From contig DJXP01000024.1 in the NCBI GenBank assembly GCA_002449785.1, positions 16,028 through 80,027 of the forward strand: DNA of 64,000 nt. Reading direction: 5' to 3'. Under the pieces are notes generated by a model. That model did no database searches, was not told the origin of the DNA, and saw only the letters and a program-made list of their open reading frames with translations. Below, in pieces: positions 37,638-47,631 of this stretch. The stretch's first letter is position 1; each line of letters begins with the position of its first letter. Source of the stretch: Clostridiales bacterium UBA7001 (GTDB lineage: Bacteria; Bacillota; Clostridia; TANB77; CAG-508). The translations under genes and the position numbers were made by a program.

Positions 37638-37770
37638 TTGGACTTTGGGGACGTTCCTTAAAGTCCAAAAATCTGGACTCAAGGGACACTCTTTGATAAA
37701 ATAAAGGTGTTCTTAAAGAGTGTCCCTAGGTTTAAAATTTTGGACTTTAAGGAACGTCCCCAAAGTCCAA
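37638..37770 (+). repeat. REP/MITE-like nested palindrome between the T-box and pheS
   Basis: A perfect 33-bp inverted repeat (37638-37670 with 37738-37770) encloses a second perfect 13-bp inverted repeat (37682-37694 with 37715-37727). Each outer arm is itself a hairpin, TTGGACTTT...AAAGTCCAA around a GGGGACGTTCCTT loop. Repeats with GGGGACG-type cores are common in clostridial genomes and resemble elements mobilised in trans by Y1/RAYT transposases. No transposase is encoded here. The insertion lies between the T-box terminator and the pheS ribosome-binding site. Confidence 0.8.
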
Positions 37771-37791
37771 GTTGAGAGGAGTAAAAACAAA

Positions 37792-38841
37792 ATGAAAGAA
37801 AAAATTGAAAACTTAAGAAATGAAGCTAAAGAAAAAATAAGTGAAATAAAAAATATGCAAGAGCTTCAAGATTTAAAAGTAAAGTATTTAGGTAAGAAGA
37901 GCGAGCTTACAGCTATGCTTAAAAGCTTAGGAACTTTAGGTGCAGAAGAAAGGCCAAAAGTAGGTAGCTTAGTAAATGATGTAAGGCGCGAGATTGAAAA
38001 TAAACTAGAAGAAGCGGAAAAACATTTTAAAGAACAAGCGTTGGCACAAAAATTAGAAAAAGAAAAAATAGATATTACTGCACCTAGTACAAAAATAAAA
38101 AGAGGTAGTAAACATCCTATAAATAGAATAATTGAGGATATTCAAGATTTATTTGTTTCAATGGGATATGATGTAGTAGCAGGTCCTGAACTTGAGACTG
38201 ATGAATACTGCTTTGAAAGATTAAATCTTCCAAAAGGGCATCCAGCTCGTGATATGCAAGATAGTTTCTATATCACAAATGAATATTTACTTAGAACTCA
38301 AACGTCATCAGTTCAAGCAAGAACAATGATAGCAAATGAGGATAAAAGCCCAATAAGAATGATATGTACTGGAAAAACATATAGAAGAGAAGATGATGCA
38401 ACACATTCACATCAATTTAATCAAGTTGAAGGATTAGTAATAGATAAAAAAGAGCTTAATGTTTCTTTAGCAGATTTAAAGGGAACTTTAGAAGTATTTG
38501 TTCATAAAATGATAGGTGCAAATTTAGATTTGAGATTTAGACCTAGTTATTTTCCATTTACTGAACCATCTTATGAAGTTGACGTTACATGTTTTAAGTG
38601 TCAGGGAAAAGGTTGCCCATTATGTAAAAAAACAGGTTGGATAGAGCTTTTAGGAGCAGGAATGGTACATCCAAATGTATTAAAAATGAATGGATATGAC
38701 CCAGAAAAATATTCTGGATTTGCATTTGGAACAGGTATAGACCGCTTAGCAATGTTTAGATATGGAATTACAGATATGAGATATTTATATACTAATGATA
38801 TAAGATTCTTAAGTCAATTTGATAGAAAAGATGAAGAATAA
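37792..38841 (+). CDS. pheS: phenylalanine-tRNA ligase alpha subunit
   Basis: This is the catalytic subunit of the (alpha-beta)2 phenylalanyl-tRNA synthetase. It has an N-terminal coiled coil, class II motif 2 (TYRREDDATHSHQFNQVEG) and motif 3 (GFAFGTGIDRLAMF). A Cys-rich insert CFKCQGKGCPLCKKTGW lies before motif 3, as in many Firmicutes. ATG 37792 with GAGAGGAG upstream gives the normal 349 residues. The frame is open further upstream only because it runs through the palindromic repeat. Expression is under the T-box. Confidence 0.97.
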   Translation: MKEKIENLRNEAKEKISEIKNMQELQDLKVKYLGKKSELTAMLKSLGTLGAEERPKVGSLVNDVRREIENKLEEAEKHFKEQALAQKLEKEKIDITAPSTKIKRGSKHPINRIIEDIQDLFVSMGYDVVAGPELETDEYCFERLNLPKGHPARDMQDSFYITNEYLLRTQTSSVQARTMIANEDKSPIRMICTGKTYRREDDATHSHQFNQVEGLVIDKKELNVSLADLKGTLEVFVHKMIGANLDLRFRPSYFPFTEPSYEVDVTCFKCQGKGCPLCKKTGWIELLGAGMVHPNVLKMNGYDPEKYSGFAFGTGIDRLAMFRYGITDMRYLYTNDIRFLSQFDRKDEE

Positions 38842-38883
38842 ATTAGTAAATAATTTATATAGTAGAAAGGATTGGTAAATAAA

Positions 38884-41250
38884 ATGATATTAAGTATGAA
38901 CTTTTTAAAAGATTATGTAGATATAGATGATAAACTTGAAAACATTGCAGAAAACATGACAAGAGTTGGAAATGAATATGATGAAGCAGTTAAGCTTGTT
39001 CCAGCTACTAAACTAATAATAGGTGAAGTTATAGAATGCACTGAACATCCAGATTCAGATCACCTTCACTGTTGCAAAGTAAATATTGGAAATGAAGTAT
39101 TAAATATAGTTTGTGGAGCACCAAATGTAAAAGAAGGAATTAAAGTTATTGTAGCTCAAAATGGTGCAGAACTTCCTGGTGGAACAATAAAAAAAGGAAA
39201 CATTAGAGGGCAAGAATCTAATGGTATGATTTGTGCTTTATATGAAATAGGAATAGATAAAAAATATTTATCAGAAGAAGATAAAAATGGAATTCATATA
39301 TTGCCTATAGACGCTCCAATTGGTAAAGACCCAATTGAATATTTAGAATTAAATGATGAGATTATAGATTTTGAGCTTACAGCTAATAGAGGTGACTTAT
39401 TAAGTATTTTGGGAATGGCTTATGAAGTTGGAGCAATTTATGATAAAAAGGTTAAAGAAGTAGATTTATCACATAACGAGTCTGGTGAAGATTTAAATAA
39501 ATCATTTGAAGTAAGGGTAAACACTGAAAATTGTAAACTATTTTTAGCTAGAAAAGCATTAAATGTTACTATTAAAGATAGTCCAACATTTATAAAGAAT
39601 AGATTAATAGCTTCTGGAATAAGACCAATAAATAATGTTGTTGATATTAGTAATTATGTTATGTTAGAGCTTGGTCAGCCACTTCATTTTTATGATGCAG
39701 ATAAGCTTGGAAATATAATAGAAACTAGAATGGCTAAAAAAGATGAAAAAATTACAACATTAGATGAAATTGAAAGAACATTAGAAGAAACAGATATAGT
39801 AATTTCAGATGGTAAAAAAGCAATAGGTCTTGCTGGTGTTATGGGAGGCTTAGAGACTGAAATTGAAGAAAGCACAAAAAATGTTTTAATAGAAGCTGCT
39901 ATTTTCGATTCAGTTATGGTTAGAAAAACATCTAAAAAAATAGTAAGAAGTGAAGCAAGTAACCGTTTTGAGAAAGGTTTAGACCCTGAAAGAACTTATA
40001 TGGCAATGGAAAGAGCAGTTAAACTTTTAGAAGAATATGCTGATAGCGAAATACAAACAGGAACTGTTGTATATGATAAAACAGAAAAAAATGAAAAAAA
40101 TATTGATATAAAAGTAAAAGATATAAATGATTTATTAGGAACTAATATTTCTAAAGAGGATATTCTTGATGTATTTAGAAGATTAGATTTTAAATATTCT
40201 GTAAATGGAGATATAATAACTGTAACTGTTCCATCAAGAAGATTAGATATATCAATTAAGGAAGATTTAATTGAAGAAGTAGGAAGAATATACGGAGTAG
40301 ATAATATAGAAGGAAAACTTCCTGTTGTTCCTATGAAAATAGGTTATGTAGATAAAACAGAAAGAAGAATTCGAGACAAAATGATATCTTTAGGTTTAAA
40401 TGAAACATTATCTTATGTCTTAATAAATGACAAAGATGTTCATAAATATGTTTCAGATGATTTTGAAGAATTACGATTATTAGACCCAATGACAGAGGAA
40501 AGAAATGTATTAAGATATAGTTTAATTCCATCATTATATAAAATTTATGAATATAATAAATCTCATTTAGTTAAAGATGTTTCAATATTTGAAATAGGAA
40601 AAGGATTCTGGAAAAAGAAAGAAGAATATGGTGAAGATTTAAAATTATGTTCTTTAATGTCTGGAGAATACTATTTGGGGCTTGGAAATAATAAAAAGTC
40701 TGTTGATTTTTATATTATAAAAGGTGTTGCAGAAGAAATACTTGATTTCTTGGGTTATGGCAACAGATATAGTTTTGTTATGCCAAAAGAAAAAATTCCT
40801 GAATTCCATCCAGGACAAGTGGCTGAAATAAATGTAAATAATGATATTGTAGGTTTAATAGGAAGAATTCACCCAGAAATATCAAAAGAACCTGTTTTCG
40901 TAATGGAAATAAATTTAGATAAATTATTAGCTAAAAAAGTAAGTAAAATGAAATTTAAAGAAATATCAATATATCCAACAATTAAAGTGGATATAGCAGT
41001 TATATTAGATAAAAGCATAACAGCTGATGAAATATCTAAAGTTATAAAAAAAGCTGGTGGTAGTTTACTTGTAAATCAAGAAATGTTTGATGTTTATACA
41101 AATCCAGTTTTAGGGGATAAAAAAAGTGTAGCATATTCATTAACATTTGGGTCAAATAATAAAACATTAACAGATGAAGAAATAAATCCAGTTGTTGATA
41201 AAATAGTAGAAGCATTAGAGAAAAACTTCAAAGCAGAACTCCGCCATTAA
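38884..41250 (+). CDS. pheT: phenylalanine-tRNA ligase beta subunit
   Basis: The 788-residue beta subunit has an EMAP-like tRNA-binding domain (HPDSDHLHCCKVNIG), the B3/B4 editing region (RPINNVVDISNYVMLELGQP), the B5 domain and a C-terminal ferredoxin-like anticodon-binding domain (SIYPTIKVDIAVILDKSI). It follows pheS by about 40 bases in one operon. I chose ATG 38884 because the protein then begins MILSMNFLKDYVDI, as in the family. A TTG at 38872 is closer to the AAAGG and cannot be excluded. Confidence 0.97.
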   Translation: MILSMNFLKDYVDIDDKLENIAENMTRVGNEYDEAVKLVPATKLIIGEVIECTEHPDSDHLHCCKVNIGNEVLNIVCGAPNVKEGIKVIVAQNGAELPGGTIKKGNIRGQESNGMICALYEIGIDKKYLSEEDKNGIHILPIDAPIGKDPIEYLELNDEIIDFELTANRGDLLSILGMAYEVGAIYDKKVKEVDLSHNESGEDLNKSFEVRVNTENCKLFLARKALNVTIKDSPTFIKNRLIASGIRPINNVVDISNYVMLELGQPLHFYDADKLGNIIETRMAKKDEKITTLDEIERTLEETDIVISDGKKAIGLAGVMGGLETEIEESTKNVLIEAAIFDSVMVRKTSKKIVRSEASNRFEKGLDPERTYMAMERAVKLLEEYADSEIQTGTVVYDKTEKNEKNIDIKVKDINDLLGTNISKEDILDVFRRLDFKYSVNGDIITVTVPSRRLDISIKEDLIEEVGRIYGVDNIEGKLPVVPMKIGYVDKTERRIRDKMISLGLNETLSYVLINDKDVHKYVSDDFEELRLLDPMTEERNVLRYSLIPSLYKIYEYNKSHLVKDVSIFEIGKGFWKKKEEYGEDLKLCSLMSGEYYLGLGNNKKSVDFYIIKGVAEEILDFLGYGNRYSFVMPKEKIPEFHPGQVAEINVNNDIVGLIGRIHPEISKEPVFVMEINLDKLLAKKVSKMKFKEISIYPTIKVDIAVILDKSITADEISKVIKKAGGSLLVNQEMFDVYTNPVLGDKKSVAYSLTFGSNNKTLTDEEINPVVDKIVEALEKNFKAELRH

Positions 41251-41296
41251 GGACGACATTTTTAAAATTGTAACAAAAATTTAAAGTTTAAAACTA

Positions 41297-41325
41297 TTGA
41301 CCTTAAAGCATTTTAAACATATAAT
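41297..41325 (+). promoter_or_regulatory. sigma-A promoter of the GH25 gene
   Basis: TTGACC (41297-41302), a 17-base spacer and TATAAT (41320-41325) lie 36 bases before the ATG. Confidence 0.8.
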
Positions 41326-41361
41326 AAAAATGAAATTTTAAAATTTAAGAGGTGTCGAATA

Positions 41362-42927
41362 ATGAGTTTGAAAACAAAAGTTATAATAATTGCGTTAGTA
41401 TCAGTAATAATTGTATCTGGTATTGGTGCTGGTGCATATTGGAAACTTGGTAAAACAAGTGAAGTTTCTGCTAAAGTTGGAGACTCTAATAATAAGTATT
41501 CTATGGAAGAAGAAATTGCACCAACTATAAAAGAAGAAGTTATTTCAGTATCTCAAGATTTATCACCACAAGAAGAGCAAAGTGCTGAAGATGAAAAGGA
41601 AGAGGTCGTAGAATTTAAAGATAAAAAAGTTACTGTTCCAAAATCTACAGTCGCTGCTGTAAATTCTTCAGAAGATGCTGAAAGAAATAAGAAAAATGGT
41701 GGTCAGTCAGTTAATCAGACTCAAGCAAATGAAATGTTTCAAAATGAAGGAACTCATTCAAATGGTATAGATGTATCTGCTCATCAAGGAAGAATAAATT
41801 GGGCACAAGTAGCTGCAAGTGGGGTTGATTTTGCCATAATTCGTTGTGGATTTAGAGGTCAGTCTGTAGGTGCAATTTATGAAGATGCATATTTTAAAAC
41901 AAATGTTGCAGGTGCTACTGCAAATGGAATTAAAGTTGGCATATATTTTTACTCAACTGCTGTAAATGAAAATGAAGCATTAGAAGAAGCTGCATGGGTT
42001 GTAAAGAAGATTTCTACTTATAGAATTACTTATCCTGTTGTATATGATTTTGAGGATTTTGGAGCTTATAGATGCGCAGGAGTTGGTGGAGCTCAAGCGA
42101 CAAGTAATGCTTTAACATTTTTAAATTTTGTAAGAAGCAATGGTTATGAACCAATGATGTATGCAAATAAGAGTGATATTACTTCAAGAATGTCAAGAGG
42201 TTCATTTAATTGTAAATTTTGGCTTGCTCATTATACATCACAAACAGACTATAAAGGAAGCTTTAATATGTGGCAATATACAAGTAGAGGAAGCGTTCCT
42301 GGAATAGCTGGTAATGTTGATATGGATGTTGCATATTTTAGTTATGGAGCAACAGCAGCGCCAAAACACGAGCATAATTATTCTGAAATTGTAAAAAATG
42401 GTATAAAAGATTCAACATGTACAGAAAAAGGAAGTAAAACATTAAGATGTTCTTGTGGTGAAACAATTACTGAAGAGATACCTTTAAAAGAACATAAATA
42501 TAGTGCTTGGCAAGTTGTTACAGAAGCTACAACAGAAAAAGAAGGGCTTGAAAAAAGAGTTTGCAGTGTGTGTAAGAAAGAAGAAACAAGAAAGATTAAT
42601 AAATTAAAATCTAATAATACTGCAAATGTAGCCAATACTACTAATACATCAAATAATGATAATAAAACAAATACAGCAAATACTGCAGCTAATACAAGCA
42701 CAACAAATACATCTAATGCAACAAATACAGCAAATACTTCTAATCCAATAAATAATACAAGTTCAGAAAATACTTCAAGTCCAACTAATACAACTACGCC
42801 AACCACTACACAAACAACTCCTTCTGAGATAGCAAATAATCCTACTTCAACTGGTGGAGCAGATAATACTGAAAGTGAAAAAACTGAGGATACTTCAAGC
42901 GTGGAAAATCCAACTAATGATAATTAA
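41362..42927 (+). CDS. secreted GH25 lysozyme with Cys-rich repeats and a Thr/Asn-rich tail
   Basis: The protein has an N-terminal signal or anchor helix (residues 6-26), then an acidic linker. A GH25 muramidase domain (residues about 133-330) has GIDVSAHQG with Asp137 and VYDFEDF with Glu231 as the catalytic carboxylates. Two Cys-pair units follow (CTEKGSKTLRCSCG and KRVCSVCKKEE, each after an EHxYS motif), of a kind common in clostridial surface proteins. The last 105 residues are a low-complexity Asn/Thr/Ser tail. It probably cleaves peptidoglycan outside the cell, for remodelling or competition. Confidence 0.92.
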   Translation: MSLKTKVIIIALVSVIIVSGIGAGAYWKLGKTSEVSAKVGDSNNKYSMEEEIAPTIKEEVISVSQDLSPQEEQSAEDEKEEVVEFKDKKVTVPKSTVAAVNSSEDAERNKKNGGQSVNQTQANEMFQNEGTHSNGIDVSAHQGRINWAQVAASGVDFAIIRCGFRGQSVGAIYEDAYFKTNVAGATANGIKVGIYFYSTAVNENEALEEAAWVVKKISTYRITYPVVYDFEDFGAYRCAGVGGAQATSNALTFLNFVRSNGYEPMMYANKSDITSRMSRGSFNCKFWLAHYTSQTDYKGSFNMWQYTSRGSVPGIAGNVDMDVAYFSYGATAAPKHEHNYSEIVKNGIKDSTCTEKGSKTLRCSCGETITEEIPLKEHKYSAWQVVTEATTEKEGLEKRVCSVCKKEETRKINKLKSNNTANVANTTNTSNNDNKTNTANTAANTSTTNTSNATNTANTSNPINNTSSENTSSPTNTTTPTTTQTTPSEIANNPTSTGGADNTESEKTEDTSSVENPTNDN

Positions 42928-42954
42928 AAAAATCTAAAAGATAGGAGAATAATT

Positions 42955-43164
42955 TTGGATAACAATAAAAATTTAGATGATTTGAATAGTTATATAGAAG
43001 ATTCAAATAAAAAAAAGATAAAAAAAGTAGTAATAGCTATTATAGTAATAACAATAATTGTTGGCTTAGTATTTTTTCTAGATATTAAGTATAATCTTTT
43101 AAGTCAAATTAAAACTAGTGTTAATCAAATATATAACAAAATTATGGAGATGGTTATGAATTAA
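42955..43164 (+). CDS. small single-span membrane protein (69 aa)
   Basis: Translation probably starts at TTG 42955, with ATAGGAG 8 bases upstream. The product has a charged N-terminus, a run of Lys (KKKIKK) and then one membrane helix (about residues 24-43), followed by a short amphipathic tail. It sits between the lysozyme gene and a terminator, so it is probably cotranscribed with the lysozyme. Function unknown. Confidence 0.6.
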   Translation: MDNNKNLDDLNSYIEDSNKKKIKKVVIAIIVITIIVGLVFFLDIKYNLLSQIKTSVNQIYNKIMEMVMN

Positions 43165-43166
43165 AA

Positions 43167-43193
43167 AGGGCTATTATAAATAGCTCTTTTTTT
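43167..43193 (+). terminator. terminator before addA
   Basis: A 7-bp stem (43167-43173 with 43181-43187) is followed by a T-run. The addA ribosome-binding site GGAGGAT begins directly after it. Confidence 0.75.
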
Positions 43194-43203
43194 GGAGGAT
43201 AAT

Positions 43204-46200
43204 ATGAATTGGACAGATGAACAAATTAATGCTATTGAGAAAAAAGGATCAAATATTTTAGTAGCAGCTGCTGCACGGTAGTGGTAAGACAGCTGTTTTG
43301 GTTGAGCGTATAATTAATAAAATATTAAATGATAAAATAGATATAGATAAACTTTTAGTGGTTACTTTTACTAATAGTGCTGCATCTGAAATGAGAGAAA
43401 GAGTTTTAGAGGCTATTTATAAAAAATTAGATGAAGAACCTGATAATCAAGAATTACAAAAACAAATAATTCTTTTAGGCAAGTCACATATATGTACTAT
43501 TCATTCATTTTGTTTAGATGTTATCAAAAATAATTTTTTTGAACTTGATTTATCAGCAAATTTTAGAATAGTATCAGAAGAAGAAAATGAAATTTTAAAA
43601 CAAGAGGTTTTAGAGGATTTATTTGAAAATTTATATGAAGAAGAAAACGAAGACTTTTCAAAACTTGTAAATACTTATACAGGATATAGAGGTGACGAAC
43701 CATTAAAGGAAATGATTTTGAGAATTTATAAATTCATGCAGAGTAATCCATTTCCAATTAAATGGCTTAATGAAAAAATTGAATTATTTAAAATTAATGA
43801 AGAATATTCAAAAGATTTTTCTGAGAGTATTTGGGGAAAAATATTATTAAAAGATTTACAAGATGATATTATAGATGGAATTAGTAGTCTAAAGATGGTT
43901 AGAAATAAACTTGAAAAATTTTATGAGCTTGATGAATATAAAGTAACTATTGAACAAGATATAGATCTTTTAAAAAATTTATATGATGCTATAAATAATT
44001 CATGGGATAATGCTTTTGAAATTGCTCAAAATATGAAATTTAAAACTTGGCCAACTAATAAAAAAATTGTAATAGATTTAAAAGATGAAGCTAAGGCTTC
44101 ACGAGATAATGTTAAAAACAAGTTAATGAAGAAAATAAAAAATATATTAGTATATGATTCAAATTGTGCATATAAAGATATTTATGAAATGTATGAAATT
44201 TTATCAACATTAAGAGATGTTATTATAAAATTTGATGAATTATTTAAAATAAGAAAAAAAGAGAGAAATGTTATTGATTTTAATGATATTGAACATTATG
44301 CACTTAAATTATTAGTTTCTGAAAATGAAAAAGGTGAATTAGTCCCAACAGAAATTGCTAAGAACTATCAAAACAAATTTGAAGAAATTGCTATTGATGA
44401 ATATCAAGATAGTAACTATGTTCAAGAGTATATATTAAATATTATATCTCGCTCAAATAATATATTTATGGTTGGAGATGTTAAACAAAGTATATATAAA
44501 TTTAGACAAGCATGTCCAGAGTTGTTTTTAGATAAGTATAATAAATACAGTATTCAAGGAAATGATTTTGGAACTAAAATTAAATTATTTAAAAATTTTA
44601 GAAGTAAGAAAAATATATTAGATATTACAAATATAATATTTGAAAATATAATGAGTGAAAAACTTGGAGACATTGATTATAATGAGGAAGAATACTTAAA
44701 TTTAGGTGCGGATTATGAAAAAATTGAAAATGGTCTTGGAATATCAGAACTAGATATAATAGATTTAAAAGAAGATGAAGCTGACGATATTGTAGAAGAT
44801 GAACTAAGCAATATTCAAAAAGAAGAAGTTGAAGCCAAATTTGTTGCAAATAAAATTAAAGAAATTATAAATTCTAAAGTTCAGGTAAAAGATAAAAAAA
44901 TGGGTTATAGACCTGTTACATATAAAGATATTGTAATATTACTACGTTCTACGTCAACTCTTGCTCCTATATATGAAAAAGAATTGATAAAAAATAATAT
45001 ACCTGTTTTTTCAGATTCATCTACTGAATATTTAGAGTCAATAGAAATTCAAATAATTATTAATTTGCTTAAAATTCTAGATAACCCTATTGATGATATT
45101 TCTTTAGTTTCTGTTATGAGGTCTGTGATAGGAATGTTCACAGATAATGAAATACTTGAGATTAGACTATGTAATAAAGAAGGGTCATATTATGAGTGTT
45201 TAAATATTGCAAAAGAAAAGTCGGAAGATGAAAACTTAATAAATAAAATTAACATTTTTTTGAATAATATTAGCACTTGGAGAAAAGAAAGTGGTTATTT
45301 AAGTTTGGCAGAACTATTGTGGAAGGTTTATATAGATACTGGTTTTTATAGTTATGTTGGTTTAATGCCAAATGGAGAATTAAGACAAGCAAATTTAAAA
45401 ATTCTTTTTGAAAGAGCAAAAGACTATGAAAAAACAAGTTTTAAAGGAATATTTTATTTTATTAAGTTTATTGAGAAAATAAAAAATGGAAATAGTGATA
45501 TGTCTTCTGCAAAAATAATTGGAGAAAATGAGAATGTTGTAAGAATAATGAGTATTCATAAAAGCAAAGGTTTAGAGTTTCCAATTGTATTTTTGTCTAG
45601 TACTTCAAAAAAAATAAATATGAAAGATGCTAGTTCAGATCTATTGTTACATCAAGAAATCGGACTAGGGCCTGAATATATTAATTATGATAGAAGAATA
45701 GAATATTCAACATCAGCAAAAGATGCAATTAAAGTAATAATAAAAAACGAAAATATTGCCGAAGAAATGAGAATACTATATGTTGCACTAACTCGTGCAA
45801 AAGAAAAACTAATAATAACAGGAGTTTCCAAAGATTTAAAAAAAGATTTTGAAGAGAAAAAAGATGTGTTAAAAATTTATGAAAAAAATAGCAAGAAAAT
45901 TAATCCTATTCTTTTAAAAAAATATATTTCTTATTTAGATTGGATTGAACTTGTATACTTAAAAAATAATATGTCTGATATTTTAAAATTAAATGAATAT
46001 AAAAAAGATGATGTTATAAATAAAGGCAATACTCAGGAAGAAAAAATTAGAGAATTTAATTTTTCAAAAGAAATTAATTTAAATGAGTATGATAATATTT
46101 TTAATTGGGAATATGCTAATATTTTGAAAACCAAACTTCCTATAAAAAGTACTGTAAGTAAAGTAAAACAGATGAGTTATTCTTTAGTAGATGATAATTC

Positions 46201-46798
46201 AGTTGATTTTAATAAACTTACTAATAGTTCAGTAGTTGGATTAGAAGAAGAAACTCCTTCATTTGTAAAAGAAAATGACATTATTAATGTTAGTAGCTCT
46301 AGAAGAGGAACATTAATGCATTTGGTACTAGAAAGTTTGGATTTTAAAAAGGAATATTCTTTTGAGGATATTGAAGAACTAAAAAAAGAATTAGTATGTA
46401 AGAATAAAATTTTACCAGAAGAAGTAAAAGTTATAGATATAAAAAAGATTGAACAGTTTTTAAAATCAGATTTGGCAAATATTATAAGAAAATGCAAGAT
46501 TACCCAAAAAGAGAAGGCATTTTGTTTAAAAATAAACTTAAGTGACATAATGAATACTAATTCTGATGAGAAAATACTTGTACAAGGTATAATTGATTTA
46601 TATGGTATTACAGAAGATAATAAAATAATTTTAGTAGATTATAAAACAGATTACATTCAAGATGAAAATGAGTTAATTAATAAATATCGTATACAACTCG
46701 AATTATATAAAAAGGCATTAGAAGAAGGTTTAGAAAAAGTTGTATCTGAAACATATATTTATTCCTTATATTTAAATAAAGAAATAAAAGTAATATAA
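43204..46798 (+). CDS. addA: ATP-dependent helicase/nuclease AddA, read through a CGG +1 shift
   Basis: AddA is the UvrD-type helicase and RecB-type nuclease subunit of AddAB, which processes double-strand ends for recombination. The N-terminus MNWTDEQINAIEKKGSNILV leads into the P-loop AAAAGSGKTAVLVERI. The frame is broken exactly inside the P-loop: after 24 codons an in-frame CGG at 43276 is followed in zero frame by TAG. Skipping one C gives Gly25 and 1172 more codons (1197 aa). These carry AIDEYQDSNYVQ, VGDVKQSIYKFRQA, IHKSKGLEFPIVFL, ALTRAKEKLIITG and the C-terminal nuclease motif ILVDYKTD. No addB gene is adjacent. Confidence 0.92.
43276..43279 (+). other. CGG-T recoding site 4 (addA Walker A)
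   Basis: In-frame CGG after GCA, with a TAG stop as the next zero-frame codon. Reading GGT after a +1 shift restores the conserved AAAAGSGKT P-loop. Confidence 0.8.
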
Positions 46799-46808
46799 TA
46801 AGTAAATA

Positions 46809-46837
46809 TTTACAAAATAGTTAATTTGATGTATAAT
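46809..46837 (+). promoter_or_regulatory. sigma-A-type promoter of the 46869 gene
   Basis: TTTACA (46809-46814), a 17-base spacer and TATAAT (46832-46837) lie 31 bases before the ATG. Confidence 0.65.
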
Positions 46838-46868
46838 AATTATGTAAATTAAGAAAAGAGGGAAAAAA

Positions 46869-47540
46869 ATGGATAGAATGAAAACCTTTTTACTATATGC
46901 ACTTGGAATAATAGGTTTTTTCATATTATCATTAATATTAGAAGATGGATTAATAAATGGTATGTATAAACCATTAATTAATTCTAGTGATAAAGTTATT
47001 GCAGAAAATTCTTCGGGGATTAATGTTGAAGTAACAGACGCTAAAGCATCTAATATTAATGGACAATTAAATTATAAAATAACAAATAATTCAAATGAAA
47101 GAATTGATGACCAATATGTTAAATTGGACTTATATAGTAAACAAGGATTATTATCAGCAACTGAATATATAAAAATAAATGATTTAAATCCTGGTGAAAC
47201 TAAAGACTATAATGTAAAATTTAAAGGGACAGAAATTGCAGATTATAAATTAGCGGTTATTCCTGAAAGTGAAGTTCCAGATAAATCTAATATTATTAAT
47301 ATACTAGGATTTGAATTTGACTTATCTAATGTTTTTGGTAGGGATTTATCAAATACTAAAATATTTGGAAGAAGAATTAAAGATATTTTTAATGTAGATA
47401 AAGCAAAAGGAACTGTAAAATATGCATGGAATTGGGGATTAAATTTTGCAAAAGCTGTTCCATGGTGGGGATATTTAATCGGAGGAGGAATTGTACTTTG
47501 GTATCTTCCAACAGGATATTTATTTGGAATATTTCCATAA
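46869..47540 (+). CDS. membrane protein with an FxLYD-like domain (223 aa)
   Basis: An N-terminal helix (residues 6-25) anchors an extracellular beta domain in which INGQLNYKITNNSNERIDDQ, VKLDLYSKQGLLSATEYI and LNPGETKDYNVKF follow the FxLYD immunoglobulin-like pattern. A second helix near the C-terminus (about residues 194-218) suggests a two-span topology. The gene has its own promoter. Such proteins are usually envelope proteins of unknown function. Confidence 0.65.
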   Translation: MDRMKTFLLYALGIIGFFILSLILEDGLINGMYKPLINSSDKVIAENSSGINVEVTDAKASNINGQLNYKITNNSNERIDDQYVKLDLYSKQGLLSATEYIKINDLNPGETKDYNVKFKGTEIADYKLAVIPESEVPDKSNIINILGFEFDLSNVFGRDLSNTKIFGRRIKDIFNVDKAKGTVKYAWNWGLNFAKAVPWWGYLIGGGIVLWYLPTGYLFGIFP

Positions 47541-47596
47541 TAGTTTTTTTGTGATTTAATGTTAAAAATTTTTGTAATTGTTAATAAGAGAAAATA

Positions 47597-47625
47597 TTGA
47601 AAAAGTCTACATAAAGTGTTATAAT
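47597..47625 (+). promoter_or_regulatory. promoter of a candidate small RNA
   Basis: TTGAAA (47597-47602), a 17-base spacer and TATAAT (47620-47625) lie in the 324-base gap between genes, about 125 bases before a strong terminator and with no plausible gene in between. Confidence 0.6.
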
Positions 47626-47631
47626 TAATTT

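Noticed and set aside
37720..37791. A longer pheS starting upstream in the palindromic element
   Set aside because: The upstream frame is open only because the repeat lacks stops. The family length, the ribosome-binding site and ATG 37792 all support the shorter form.
42600..42920. Low-complexity Asn/Thr/Ser tract as a DNA repeat or CRISPR-like array
   Set aside because: The repeat unit is short and irregular at DNA level and is in frame with the lysozyme. It is a protein linker, with no spaced identical repeats.
43276..43284. Stop-codon readthrough or Pyl/Sec recoding at the TAG after CGG in addA
   Set aside because: Reading through TAG stays in the wrong frame, and the homologous sequence lies in the +1 frame. 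The other five sites have no adjacent stop codon.
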